Assembly: GCF_011927905.1 (NCBI RefSeq)
Contig: NZ_JAATJL010000001.1
Location: 3,224,001-3,288,000, forward strand
Direction of reading: 5' to 3'
DNA: 64,000 nucleotides
Source: Arthrobacter pigmenti
Lineage (GTDB): Bacteria; Actinomycetota; Actinomycetes; Actinomycetales; Micrococcaceae
The notes beneath the pieces were generated by a model. It saw nothing but the letters and a program-made list of their open reading frames with translations, did not search any database and had not been told where the DNA came from. The position numbers and the translations under genes were made by a program. Within the stretch, counting starts at the first letter, position 1. The number at the start of each line of letters is the position of its first letter. Below are positions 17,780 to 26,146 of this stretch, in pieces.

Positions 17780-17973
17780 GTCTTGCCCCCGTTCGGCTCA
17801 CAGTGGCTCTAAGCATCGCTTGCAACGAGCCACGCCCACAAGGGCTGTTCGAATGAGCGCGCGACAGAGCGAAGGCAAGGAAAACTTTCTACTCGCCAGG
17901 AGGCTTTGATCGCTTCGTTTTGTTGGGCGCGACAGGGGTGCTCTTGGTCGTGCGTTATGCGCGCTCGGCGGTG

Positions 17974-19683
17974 TCAGAAGGGTGGCGGCCGGTCGGCTTC
18001 CTTCTGTTCGGGTTCAGGTCCGTCATCGGGTATACCGTCATTGTCTCTCGTGCGCATGGTGGTGGCGAGGTTTTGCAGGATCCGGGTGGTGGGTGAAACT
18101 TCATCGTCGCTTGGTGGTGGTTCTGGTGGTGTGGTGTAGGTCCGTCCACCTGGTGAGGTCCACGACAGCCCACCGCCGCCGCTGTCGGGGTTGGGTGTGG
18201 GGTTCCAATCGGTTTGATGCTTAAGCATGTGATGCCGTTGACAGACCGGATACATGTTGTCCTGGCAAGTGACACCATTCCCGGCCCAGGAGATCAGATG
18301 ATCCAGTTCGCAGCGGCTGGCCGGCCGGTTACACCCATAGAAGGAACAGGTTTTCTCCCGCACCCGGACCCAGGTGCGTAGGTCCTCGCTGGGCCGGTAC
18401 CGGGTTCGGTCCAAACCCAGCACGGCCCCGGTATACGGGTGGGTGAGCAGCCTGAGGAACGAGGTGGCGTTACCGGCCAGTTCCCTGGCGGCTTCGGCCG
18501 GGATCGGCCCGTACCCTTCCAGGTCAGCCGGTTCGTCGGTGAGTCCCATCAGGGAGAACACCGGGACGGTGACCAGGATCTTCGCCGTAGAAGGAACCCG
18601 CACCCCTTCACCGGCCGCACCCACAATCCGACCCTCACTTTCGGTGGATCCGTTCGGATGGCCCGCGACAGTGCCGTCGACGGCGGCGGTAGGATCAACG
18701 CCGCAGCCCACACCGCTTCCGCCGCCGCCGCGGTGTCCGGTGATCACGGTGCCGGGGGCGTTCAGGAGGATGTCAGCGAACACGTCGGCGCGGAGCTGGG
18801 GCAGGGTCCGCGGGTCATCGGCTGCTCGTAAACCGCGGGCGGTGGCATCAAGGGTTGTGTGAATGGCGTGGGCCTGCTCCGCCGGTAGGTACGCGCTCAG
18901 CCAGGACATCCCATCCGGGGCCGGTTCGATGAGCACGCACCGCTCGGTCTCGGCTCTGACCCTGCGGGCAGTAATCGTTTCGGGGTGAAGTTTCTCCCGC
19001 AACCGCCGGCACCTCGCGGTGAGCTTGGGCCGGTTCAACTCCGCCGCGGTCTCCAGGACCTTCGCCTCAAACCCCGGGACCGCTTCGGCAGGGAGGGTAC
19101 GGGACTGCTCGGCAATGACCGATGCCCTGCCCGGGCACAGCCGGCCCTGCTCCAGGGCCTCCAGTGTGCCCGGCAACGAGTTGGTCAACGCCAACGATTC
19201 GGTGACCAGACGGGCCGCGGCACCCTCGGACAGCTTCAACAGCGCAGCTGTCTCCGACACGGCCTCGGTGAACTGCAAATCCCGGCCTGACCACGACGAG
19301 TTCCCCGCATCACTGGCCGAATATACCCGGGACACCAACCGGGCACGCTGCCCGGAAGCCCACGACATCAACCGATCAGCCGCCCGCAACGCATCCAACG
19401 TATCCGCCAAACCCAACGTATCCGCCAAACCCAACGAACCCGACGAATCCGACGAACCCGACGAAGCCGACGAAGCCGACGAAGCGGATCCTGTCTGAGC
19501 GTGCTGCACGAAGCCGACCAGCCCGTACGGTGAAGCGTCCTCCACCCGTTCCCGAGCATGCTCATCATCGAACACACCACCACCGCCAGGATCCAGATAT
19601 TCCTCAGAGTACGCGCCACGCCAGCCACGATCCGCGTCCAAATACGCGTCCTCAAGACTCGGCAACCCGCCAACGAAATCCAT
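17974..19683 (-). CDS. DUF222 protein with C-terminal HNH endonuclease motif
   Basis: 569 residues. A DUF222 region (about 130-330) precedes a C-terminal HNH motif: TWVRVREKTCSFYGCNRPASRCELDHL, ISWAGNGVT and NMYPVCQRHHMLKHQ, with Cys pairs that probably hold zinc. These proteins occur in many copies in Arthrobacter-like genomes, often linked to repeats or mobile DNA, and nuclease activity is presumed. The start MDFVGGLPSLEDAY at 19683 is preferred to an upstream extension. The N-terminal third has a low-complexity Ser/Ala/Gly/Leu tract encoded by 9-bp tandem repeats (19384-19495). Confidence 0.88.
   Translation of the reverse strand: MDFVGGLPSLEDAYLDADRGWRGAYSEEYLDPGGGGVFDDEHARERVEDASPYGLVGFVQHAQTGSASSASSASSGSSDSSGSLGLADTLGLADTLDALRAADRLMSWASGQRARLVSRVYSASDAGNSSWSGRDLQFTEAVSETAALLKLSEGAAARLVTESLALTNSLPGTLEALEQGRLCPGRASVIAEQSRTLPAEAVPGFEAKVLETAAELNRPKLTARCRRLREKLHPETITARRVRAETERCVLIEPAPDGMSWLSAYLPAEQAHAIHTTLDATARGLRAADDPRTLPQLRADVFADILLNAPGTVITGHRGGGGSGVGCGVDPTAAVDGTVAGHPNGSTESEGRIVGAAGEGVRVPSTAKILVTVPVFSLMGLTDEPADLEGYGPIPAEAARELAGNATSFLRLLTHPYTGAVLGLDRTRYRPSEDLRTWVRVREKTCSFYGCNRPASRCELDHLISWAGNGVTCQDNMYPVCQRHHMLKHQTDWNPTPNPDSGGGGLSWTSPGGRTYTTPPEPPPSDDEVSPTTRILQNLATTMRTRDNDGIPDDGPEPEQKEADRPPPF
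19384..19495 (-). repeat. In-frame 9-18 bp tandem repeats in the DUF222/HNH gene
   Basis: Tandem copies of an 18-bp unit (CCAACGTATCCGCCAAAC type) run into 9-bp units (GACGAAGCC, GACGAATCC, GACGAACCC). They encode LGLADT LGLADT and SSA/SSG runs. All units are multiples of three, so copy-number change alters length but not frame. Confidence 0.7.
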
Positions 19684-19819
19684 ACCTTTACTCAACCATC
19701 CGGGTCTGACAAAACCGGATCGAGAGGACGCGAACCAGCGAAGCATGGCTCAAACCGGCACACCCAGCAACCTCGGCGCCACACTAAGGTAAGCATCCGC
19801 TACCGTGAGGAAACCGCAT

Positions 19820-19972
19820 ATGAGGATCTATCCGATTCTTGGTGGCGCCCTACTTCTTACTGCTGGGATCGTCAGCCTCGTCGAAGCAACGACCTACTAT
19901 GACGACAACGGGAACGAGATACAGCCGCAGGATTCAGTCGATCCTGAAACGCCGGACGGACAAGCCCAGTAA
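19820..19972 (+). CDS. Small single-helix membrane or secreted protein
   Basis: 50 residues. MRIY is followed by a hydrophobic helix (PILGGALLLTAGIVSLVEA), then an acidic tail TTYYDDNGNEIQPQDSVDPETPDGQAQ. GTGAGG lies 9 bases before the ATG. The charge pattern suggests an inner-membrane anchor with an external acidic tail, or a cleaved signal peptide. No family recognised; reality is supported by ribosome site and composition only. Confidence 0.5.
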   Translation: MRIYPILGGALLLTAGIVSLVEATTYYDDNGNEIQPQDSVDPETPDGQAQ

Positions 19973-20054
19973 AGGCTGCCGAATACTGAGGAAGCACGAG
20001 CTGTTATTGTCCTCAAGAAGTCGACAATCCCTCAAAGGAGTTGAGTCCCAAGCG

Positions 20055-20594
20055 GTGAGTGCGCCAAATGCAGTTCTGCGACAGTGGACAACCGACGACG
20101 ACGGCGCGCTCCACTGCGCCGTCGCCGGCAGCGAGGATCTCCGCCTTCAGTTCGGCCACCACAACCTTTCGACGCCTGACGAGTGCCGCAGCTTCATCGA
20201 GGATCAACTCGCCCGGGAAAGCGCATCGGCACGACACTTTGCGATCGAGGCAGGCGGAAAAGCCGTGGGAAGCATCGGGGTCACCAATATGGAGTTCAAC
20301 CACGGAACGGCGTGGATCTCCTACTGGCTCGCCGCCGCTGCCCGTGGTTCCGGCCTCGCAGCCCGCGGACTGGCGTCCGCAAGCGAATGGGCCTTCTCGG
20401 AGGGACTGTTCCGGCTCGAGCTCGGGCACCGCGTGAACAACCCGGCCTCGTGCCGGGTTGCAACCCGCGCAGGCTTCCCCGCGGAGGGCATCGAACGGGA
20501 GAAACTGCGCTACGGCGTCGAGCGGTTCGACGTGGAAACCCACGCCCGCCTGGCAACTGATCCCCAACCCGATCTCACACCGCTCCCGCGCTGA
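20055..20594 (+). CDS. GNAT-family N-acetyltransferase (RimJ/RimL type)
   Basis: 179 residues from GTG 20055; AAAGGAG lies upstream at a longish spacing, so the exact start is uncertain. The acetyl-CoA site is WLAAAARGSGLAARGLASASEWAF, followed by FRLELGHRVNNPASCRVATRAGF, the standard RimJ/RimL-like C-terminus. It transfers acetyl groups to an unknown amine. The last 20 bases overlap the convergent oxidoreductase gene. Confidence 0.9.
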   Translation: MSAPNAVLRQWTTDDDGALHCAVAGSEDLRLQFGHHNLSTPDECRSFIEDQLARESASARHFAIEAGGKAVGSIGVTNMEFNHGTAWISYWLAAAARGSGLAARGLASASEWAFSEGLFRLELGHRVNNPASCRVATRAGFPAEGIEREKLRYGVERFDVETHARLATDPQPDLTPLPR

Positions 20595-21630
20595 ACTGCG
20601 CGCGGACTTCATCCAGTAAACGCATGGTCAGGAGCGTATCCGCCCAGGGCATCGTGGGGCTTTCCGTAAGGCCCGATTGAATGCAGCGGGTGACCTCCCG
20701 CAACTGGTACACGTAGTTGCCGCCGATCTGCCCGAACACCTCGGTGCGGCTGTCACCGCCGGACTGGATGAGCAGTTCTGAAGGGTTATAGAGCGGCGCC
20801 GAGGTTCTCAACCATCCTGCGTTCCCGCTCACGGTTGCCGCGCTGGGATACGTCGCCGTGATCGACGTTGTCAGCTGGGCGAAGGCCCCCGTCCCGTAAG
20901 TGAGAGTGAGCGCGTTGCGGAGGTCCACGCCGTCGTCGTTCACCGTGCCCGTCGCCGTCACACCGGTTGGGATGCCCAGCGAACCAAAGGCCCAGGTCAA
21001 CGGGTAGACAGCGAGGTCAAGCAGAGCACCGCCCCCGGCCGCTGGATCCCAGAGCCGGGATCCGGCGTCATATGCGGAGACAAAACCCAGGTCAGCCTGC
21101 ACACACTGGACGTCCCCGAGTTCGTCTGACGCCATGATGTCCCACGCCCGGTTCACACTTGGCAGGAACCGCGTCCACACCGCTTCCATGAGGAATAGAC
21201 CCTGGGCCCGCGCAAGATCCACCAGCGCGGCTGCGTCCGCCGCATCTGTCGTGACCGGTTTCTCGCACAACACGTGCTTGCCGGCCTTCAACGCCGCCTC
21301 CGCCACTTCCCGGTGCTGGCTGTGCGGCGTGGCGATATAGACGACGTCGACGTCGGGGTCCCGCATCAAACGCTGGTAGCCGGCTTCGCCGTCGTCGTCG
21401 TGGTAGCTCGCCGCGAAGCCGAACTCGCGGGCGAACTCAGCGGCAGCGGCCTCCCGGCGGGAGCTGACCGCGTGCAGTACGGCGTCCTCTAGCAGGGCGA
21501 TGTCCGCCGTCACCTTACGGGCGATCTGCCCGGTTGCCACCACGCCCCAGCGCAGCTTCCTCCCGGTAGCGGCCAGCGGGTTTACTTCCGGATCCGCGCA
21601 GGGAGGAGGAACGAGAATGTGTTGACGCAT
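20575..21630 (-). CDS. Gfo/Idh/MocA-family sugar oxidoreductase
   Basis: 351 residues. The Rossmann motif RWGVVATGQIARKV starts near residue 28, followed by VVYIATPHSQHREVAEAALKAGKHVLCEKP, with the hallmark EKP catalytic lysine. The C-terminal alpha/beta domain (about 160-350) binds the sugar. GAAGGA precedes the ATG. It begins 14 bases after the LacI stop and is the last gene of the sugar operon, so it probably oxidises a sugar released by the GH1 enzyme. Confidence 0.92.
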   Translation of the reverse strand: MRQHILVPPPCADPEVNPLAATGRKLRWGVVATGQIARKVTADIALLEDAVLHAVSSRREAAAAEFAREFGFAASYHDDDGEAGYQRLMRDPDVDVVYIATPHSQHREVAEAALKAGKHVLCEKPVTTDAADAAALVDLARAQGLFLMEAVWTRFLPSVNRAWDIMASDELGDVQCVQADLGFVSAYDAGSRLWDPAAGGGALLDLAVYPLTWAFGSLGIPTGVTATGTVNDDGVDLRNALTLTYGTGAFAQLTTSITATYPSAATVSGNAGWLRTSAPLYNPSELLIQSGGDSRTEVFGQIGGNYVYQLREVTRCIQSGLTESPTMPWADTLLTMRLLDEVRAQFSAGAV

Positions 21631-21644
21631 GGGTTCCTTCGAGG

Positions 21645-22664
21645 TCAGGCCGAATCCCGGATCACGAGCGAGGTTGGCAGCCTCGTCACCCGCTCGGCGG
21701 GATTGCCCTCGATGAGTGAGAGCAGGATTTCGGCCATTCGATGCCCCATCTCAACGATGGGGTGGTGGACGGTGGTCAGGGTCGGAGTCACCGACGTGGC
21801 AAACGAGTCATCATCGAAGCCGACGACGGCGATCTCGCCCGGGATGCGGATGTTGCGTTCCGCGAGCACAGCATAGGCGCCGGCAGCCATCTGGTCATTG
21901 GCAGTGAAAAGCGCGTCAATCTTCTCGCCGCGGTCGAGAAGCCTTCGCATAGCTTTCCTGCCCGAGCTTTCGGTGAAGTCGCCGAATTCCACGAGTGAGG
22001 TGTTGAGCCGGGCTGAGTGCAGTGCCGCTTCCCAGCCCCGCAAGCGGTCAATGCCCGCGTACATGTCCTGGGGACCGGCGATCGTGGCAATCGCCGTCCG
22101 GCCCTGCTCGACCAGATGTTGGGTGGCGCGTTCGGCGGCCGCTTGATTGTCCACCTCCACGTAGAAGCTGTCGCTTTCCCCGCGGAACGGCCGGCCGGCG
22201 AAGACCACCGGAAGGGAATCGTTGATCCTCGTCCAGGAGTGATCCCCGCTGTGGTGAGACACCACGAGGGCGCCGTCAACGTTGCCGCCGAGAAGGTAGC
22301 TCCTCGTCTTCTCCGGCCTGGCCTCGGAGGACACGATCAGGTTGAGCGTGTACTTCGTTTCCACCAGGGTCTGGGCAACGCCCTCCACCAGGGTTGCGAA
22401 GAACGGGTCAGCGAACACCTTCGATGTGGACTCCGGAACCACCACTGCAACCGAGTTGGTGCGCCTGCTCGCGAGCGAACGAGCAGCACGGTTGGGAATG
22501 TAGTTGAGCGTTGTGATGGCCTTCTGCACGGACTTCACAATGTCCGGATCAACATTCGGCGCATCGTTGACCACCCTGGACACCGTTGATCGTGAGACGC
22601 CAGCCAGCGCGGCCACCATTTCGAGGGTTGGCGCGGGCCTCGAGCGGCTGGCGTCTGTTGTCAC
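21645..22664 (-). CDS. LacI-family transcriptional regulator
   Basis: 339 residues. N-terminal LacI helix-turn-helix (TLEMVAALAGVSRSTVSRVVND), hinge helix (NRAARSLASRRT) and a periplasmic-binding-like effector domain with VVVPESTSKVFADPFFATLV, DGALVVSHH and AVVGFDDDSFA. GTG 22664 is preferred because GGAG lies six bases before it; the ATG at 22670 directly abuts that site. Encoded 49 bases after the GH1 stop within the operon, it is the likely repressor acting at the palindromes near 27543 and 27602. Confidence 0.93.
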   Translation of the reverse strand: MTTDASRSRPAPTLEMVAALAGVSRSTVSRVVNDAPNVDPDIVKSVQKAITTLNYIPNRAARSLASRRTNSVAVVVPESTSKVFADPFFATLVEGVAQTLVETKYTLNLIVSSEARPEKTRSYLLGGNVDGALVVSHHSGDHSWTRINDSLPVVFAGRPFRGESDSFYVEVDNQAAAERATQHLVEQGRTAIATIAGPQDMYAGIDRLRGWEAALHSARLNTSLVEFGDFTESSGRKAMRRLLDRGEKIDALFTANDQMAAGAYAVLAERNIRIPGEIAVVGFDDDSFATSVTPTLTTVHHPIVEMGHRMAEILLSLIEGNPAERVTRLPTSLVIRDSA

Positions 22665-22713
22665 AATCATCTCCGTGCATGGGCTGGAACAGGTGGCTCC
22701 AGTCTAGGTTGGG

Positions 22714-24201
22714 TCAGGCCCCAGACGGCGTGAGCACCTGTCCCCTTGACCGGTCCACCTCCCCATTCGCCCGTGCCTCGGAGATCAACCGGCGATAGGC
22801 ATGCCCACTGTCTTTGATGGTGCGCTCGAAGGACTCGTAGTCCACGCGGACAATGCCAAACCGCTTGCCGTACCCCCAGGACCACTCGAAATTATCGAGC
22901 AGTGACCAGACGAAGTACCCGCGCACATCGGCGCCGGCGTCGATGGCCTCACCCACCGCGGCGACGTGGTCCAGTACATATTTGGTGCGCTCGACGTCGT
23001 GAATCGCGCCGTCGCTGCTGACGACGTCGTCGTACGCTGCCCCGTTCTCCGTGACGTACAGCGGAGGGAGGGACGGGTACTCATCACCCAGCCGCACCAG
23101 GAGCTTCCGCAACCCGTCCGGGTTGACCTCCCAGTTCATCGCGGTGCGGGGCAGACCCCGGCTCGGGAACGAGATGTCTTCGGAACCGATCCAGCATGAC
23201 GAGGTTTTGCGGGTGGTGCCGCCGGAGTGACCGTCGTCGCCGTCGTTATTCGGGTAACCGCTGATGAGGTCATCGTGGTAGTGGTTCACGCCGAGGAAGT
23301 CGATCGGCGTACCGATGATCTCAAGGTCTCCGGGGTGGATCACGTCCCGGATCCCGAACTGCTCCAGGTCCGCGAGCGTGTCTTCGGGGTAAGCACCGCG
23401 CAGGATCGGGTCAAGGAAGATCCGGTTCTGCAGCGAGTCGAAGCGGCGGGCGGCGTCCAGATCGATGGGGTCCGCCGGGTCCCGCGGAATCGCGTTGCTG
23501 AGATTCAGTGTGATGCCGAGCTGGCCGGCGCCGCGGGAGCGCAGTTCGTTGACAGCCAGGCCGTGGGCCAGGTGCTGGTGGTGGACGGCGGCAACTGCGG
23601 CACGCGGGTCCTGCCTGCCCGGTGCGTGCACTCCGGCTGCGTATCCGAGCAACGAGGAGCAGAACGGTTCGTTGAAGGTGGTCCAGTGCTGGACCCGATC
23701 GCCCAGTGCCGAGTAGACATCGTTCGCGTACTCCACGAAACGGTAGGCGGTGTCCCGGTTGGCCCACCCGCCCTTCTCCTCCAGTGCCTGCGGCAGGTCC
23801 CAGTGGTAGAGGGTCAGCCAGGGAAGGATGCCGGCGCCCAGCAGCTCATCGACGAGCCGGGAGTAGAAACCGAGCCCTTCGGGGTTGGGACCGCGGTCCC
23901 CGGGACGGACGCGGGCCCAACTGGTGGAGAACCGGTAGGAACCGAGCCCGAGCTCCTTCATGATGCGGACGTCCTCGGGCATGCGCTCATAGTGGCGGAC
24001 GGCGTCGTTGAGGGTGTCACCATTGGCGATCGCTCCCGGCACGCGTGCGAATGCGTCCCAGACCGAGTCCTCCTTACCGCCCTCGTGGCCTGCTCCCTCA
24101 ACCTGGGCCGCAGCGGTGGCTGAACCCCAAAGGAAACCCTCGGGCCACGCCCTGGCGGTGCCGTCGGTGGTGGATAGCTGGTGTATTGCGTCGAGTGGCA
24201 T
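22714..24201 (-). CDS. GH1 family beta-glucosidase
   Basis: 495 residues. FLWGSATAAAQVEGA at the N-terminus, acid/base motif TFNEP (Glu at about 177) and nucleophile motif VTENG (Glu at about 383), plus WSLLDNFEWSWGY, are diagnostic of glycoside hydrolase family 1. The absence of a signal peptide means it acts on imported oligosaccharides in the cytoplasm, hydrolysing beta-glucosides or beta-galactosides. The ATG at 24201 overlaps the permease stop by one base (TAATG). Confidence 0.95.
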   Translation of the reverse strand: MPLDAIHQLSTTDGTARAWPEGFLWGSATAAAQVEGAGHEGGKEDSVWDAFARVPGAIANGDTLNDAVRHYERMPEDVRIMKELGLGSYRFSTSWARVRPGDRGPNPEGLGFYSRLVDELLGAGILPWLTLYHWDLPQALEEKGGWANRDTAYRFVEYANDVYSALGDRVQHWTTFNEPFCSSLLGYAAGVHAPGRQDPRAAVAAVHHQHLAHGLAVNELRSRGAGQLGITLNLSNAIPRDPADPIDLDAARRFDSLQNRIFLDPILRGAYPEDTLADLEQFGIRDVIHPGDLEIIGTPIDFLGVNHYHDDLISGYPNNDGDDGHSGGTTRKTSSCWIGSEDISFPSRGLPRTAMNWEVNPDGLRKLLVRLGDEYPSLPPLYVTENGAAYDDVVSSDGAIHDVERTKYVLDHVAAVGEAIDAGADVRGYFVWSLLDNFEWSWGYGKRFGIVRVDYESFERTIKDSGHAYRRLISEARANGEVDRSRGQVLTPSGA

Positions 24202-25088
24202 TAGCCCTTCACTGCTCCTTGCATGATTCCTGAGATGAGTTGTCGGCCTGCGAGCGCGAAGAGCACAAGCAGGGGAAGTGTTGCCAGGACGGCACCGGTG
24301 AGCACGATCGAGTAATCCACGTAACGCGCCGCCTGCAGTTGGCTCAGCGCCGTCTGCAGGGTGGGGTTGCCGGCGTCGAGCACCAGGAGCGGCCAGAGGA
24401 AGTCCGTCCACGCCGTCATGAAGGTGAATAGTCCGAGGATCGCCATGGCCGGGCGCGCGGCGGGCAGCGCCACATGCCAGAAGGTGGAAATCATTGACGC
24501 ACCGTCCATGCGGGCGGACTCAATCAGCTCGTCGGGGATGACGTCCACGAGGTACTGGCGCATGAAGAACACACCGAAGGCGGTTACCAGGGTGGGAATA
24601 ACGACGGCGCCGATCTCACCTGTCCAGCCCAGGGTCCGCATCATCATGAACAGCGGGATGATGCCGAGCTGAGTGGGAATCGCCATGGTGGCGATCACCG
24701 CGACCATCAATCCGTTGCGCCCCCTGAAGCGGAGCTTCGCAAAGGAGTAGCCGGCAAGGGTGGAGAAAGCCACCACTGAGACGGTGATGATGCCCGAGAT
24801 GAGGACGCTGTTGCCCAATGCCAGCCAGAACGGGATGGTGTCGAAGACCTCGCCGACGTTCGTCCAGAAATTTCCTCCGGGGAGCAGCGGCGGCCAGGTC
24901 TGACCGAGTGCCTCATTGGACCGGCTGCCGATGACCACGGACCACCAGAGCGGGTACGCCGAGGCGAGGAAGAAGGCAAACAGCAGGCCGTAGGTGAGAA
25001 ACCCCGGACGGTGCCCGTTGCCAAAGATCCGCTTTCGCAGGGGGAACTTCCTGGTTGATTCGGGCTTGGTGTTCTCGATGACGGTCAT
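24201..25088 (-). CDS. Carbohydrate ABC transporter permease (MalG-type)
   Basis: 295 residues with six helices. The EAA loop, which contacts the ATPase, is ELIESARMDGASMISTFWHVALPAARPA, the MalG/CUT1 form. It forms the channel with the MalF-type protein encoded just upstream and overlaps that gene by 4 bases. No ATPase gene is in the operon, so a shared MsiK-type ATPase is inferred, as is common for CUT1 systems of actinobacteria. Confidence 0.95.
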   Translation of the reverse strand: MTVIENTKPESTRKFPLRKRIFGNGHRPGFLTYGLLFAFFLASAYPLWWSVVIGSRSNEALGQTWPPLLPGGNFWTNVGEVFDTIPFWLALGNSVLISGIITVSVVAFSTLAGYSFAKLRFRGRNGLMVAVIATMAIPTQLGIIPLFMMMRTLGWTGEIGAVVIPTLVTAFGVFFMRQYLVDVIPDELIESARMDGASMISTFWHVALPAARPAMAILGLFTFMTAWTDFLWPLLVLDAGNPTLQTALSQLQAARYVDYSIVLTGAVLATLPLLVLFALAGRQLISGIMQGAVKG

Positions 25089-26089
25089 CGCACTCTCCTC
25101 GAGGTAACTCTGGTGCGTATCTTTCGGATGTCACCGGCGGTGGCGATGCGGCGGGTGATCAGCCAGTTCACGATTCCGAAGAGGATGATGATGAGGAACA
25201 GGAGCCACGCGATGGTCGCGGCCTGGCCGAAGTTTTGGCGTTGGAAAGCCATCTCCCACAGGTACAGAACGGTGGTCTGGAACTGCCGTGCGGTGCCGCC
25301 GGCCGACCTGGGGTCGTAGAGCTTCGGCTCGGTGAAGATCTGCAGGCCGCCGATGGTTGCGGTGATGACCACGAAGATCATGGTGGGCCGGATGCTTGGC
25401 AGGGTGATACTGAAGAAGCGCCGGAACGGACCCGCGCCGTCGATCGCAGCGGATTCATAAATGTCCCGGGGCACGGCCTGCATCGCTGCGAGCAGGATGA
25501 GGGCGTTGTAACCGGTCCACCGCCAGTTCACCATGGTGGCGATCGCGATGTGGCTGGGCAGGGTCTCGTTCATCCACATGATGCGGTCGATGCCCAGGCT
25601 GGCCAGAATGTTGTTGATGAGCCCGTACTGCTCGCCGAACATGTTCGCGAAGATCATGGCCACGGCTACCGGCGTGACGATGTAAGGGAGCAGAATGCTC
25701 ATGCGCCAGAACGTCTTCGCCCTCAGATGCTGGTCCAGCACGGCCGCTATGGCGGTTGCAACCACAAGCTGCGGGATGGTGGAAAGCAGGAAGATGCTCA
25801 TGGTGTTGAACAGCGAATTCCAGAAGAACCGGTCCCGGAGTACTTCGGCGAAGTTCGCCATGCCCACGAACTCGCCCTGGCCCTTGAGCAGGTGCCAGTC
25901 GAAGAGGGATACGAAGAACGTGTAGCCAAGTGGGAACAGCCCCACGAGAGCGAACAGGAGAAAGAACGGCGCTATGTAGAGGTAAGGGGACGCCTTGACG
26001 TCAAGGACATTCAGGCGCTGGCGGAAGGTCGGTTTCTGCTTGGGGGCAGCTGTGCGGGGAGCTGCCGGGCGATTCAATGTCGTGGTCAT
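25085..26089 (-). CDS. Carbohydrate ABC transporter permease (MalF-type)
   Basis: 334 residues from ATG 26089. Six helices; EAA loop DIYESAAIDGAGPFRRFFSITLPSIRP. The frame also contains an ATG at 26107, but its ribosome site falls inside the hairpin at 26109-26135, whereas GGAA lies 7 bases upstream of the ATG at 26089. Partner of the MalG-type permease. Confidence 0.94.
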   Translation of the reverse strand: MTTTLNRPAAPRTAAPKQKPTFRQRLNVLDVKASPYLYIAPFFLLFALVGLFPLGYTFFVSLFDWHLLKGQGEFVGMANFAEVLRDRFFWNSLFNTMSIFLLSTIPQLVVATAIAAVLDQHLRAKTFWRMSILLPYIVTPVAVAMIFANMFGEQYGLINNILASLGIDRIMWMNETLPSHIAIATMVNWRWTGYNALILLAAMQAVPRDIYESAAIDGAGPFRRFFSITLPSIRPTMIFVVITATIGGLQIFTEPKLYDPRSAGGTARQFQTTVLYLWEMAFQRQNFGQAATIAWLLFLIIILFGIVNWLITRRIATAGDIRKIRTRVTSRRVR

Positions 26090-26108
26090 GGCGGTTCCAG
26101 ACTCCATG

Positions 26109-26135
26109 GGGGCCTCCGGTGATCCCGGAGGCCCC
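26109..26135 (-). terminator. Intercistronic hairpin between binding-protein and permease genes
   Basis: Perfect 11-bp arms GGGGCCTCCGG/CCGGAGGCCCC around a 5-base loop, with no T tract. Placed after the binding-protein stop, it probably protects the upstream mRNA from 3' decay or partly terminates, so more binding protein than permease is made. Confidence 0.65.
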
Positions 26136-26146
26136 GGCCGGTGCTG

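Noticed and set aside
19384-19495. Possible CRISPR or minisatellite array
   Set aside because: Units are 9-18 bp without unique spacers and lie in frame inside the DUF222/HNH gene.
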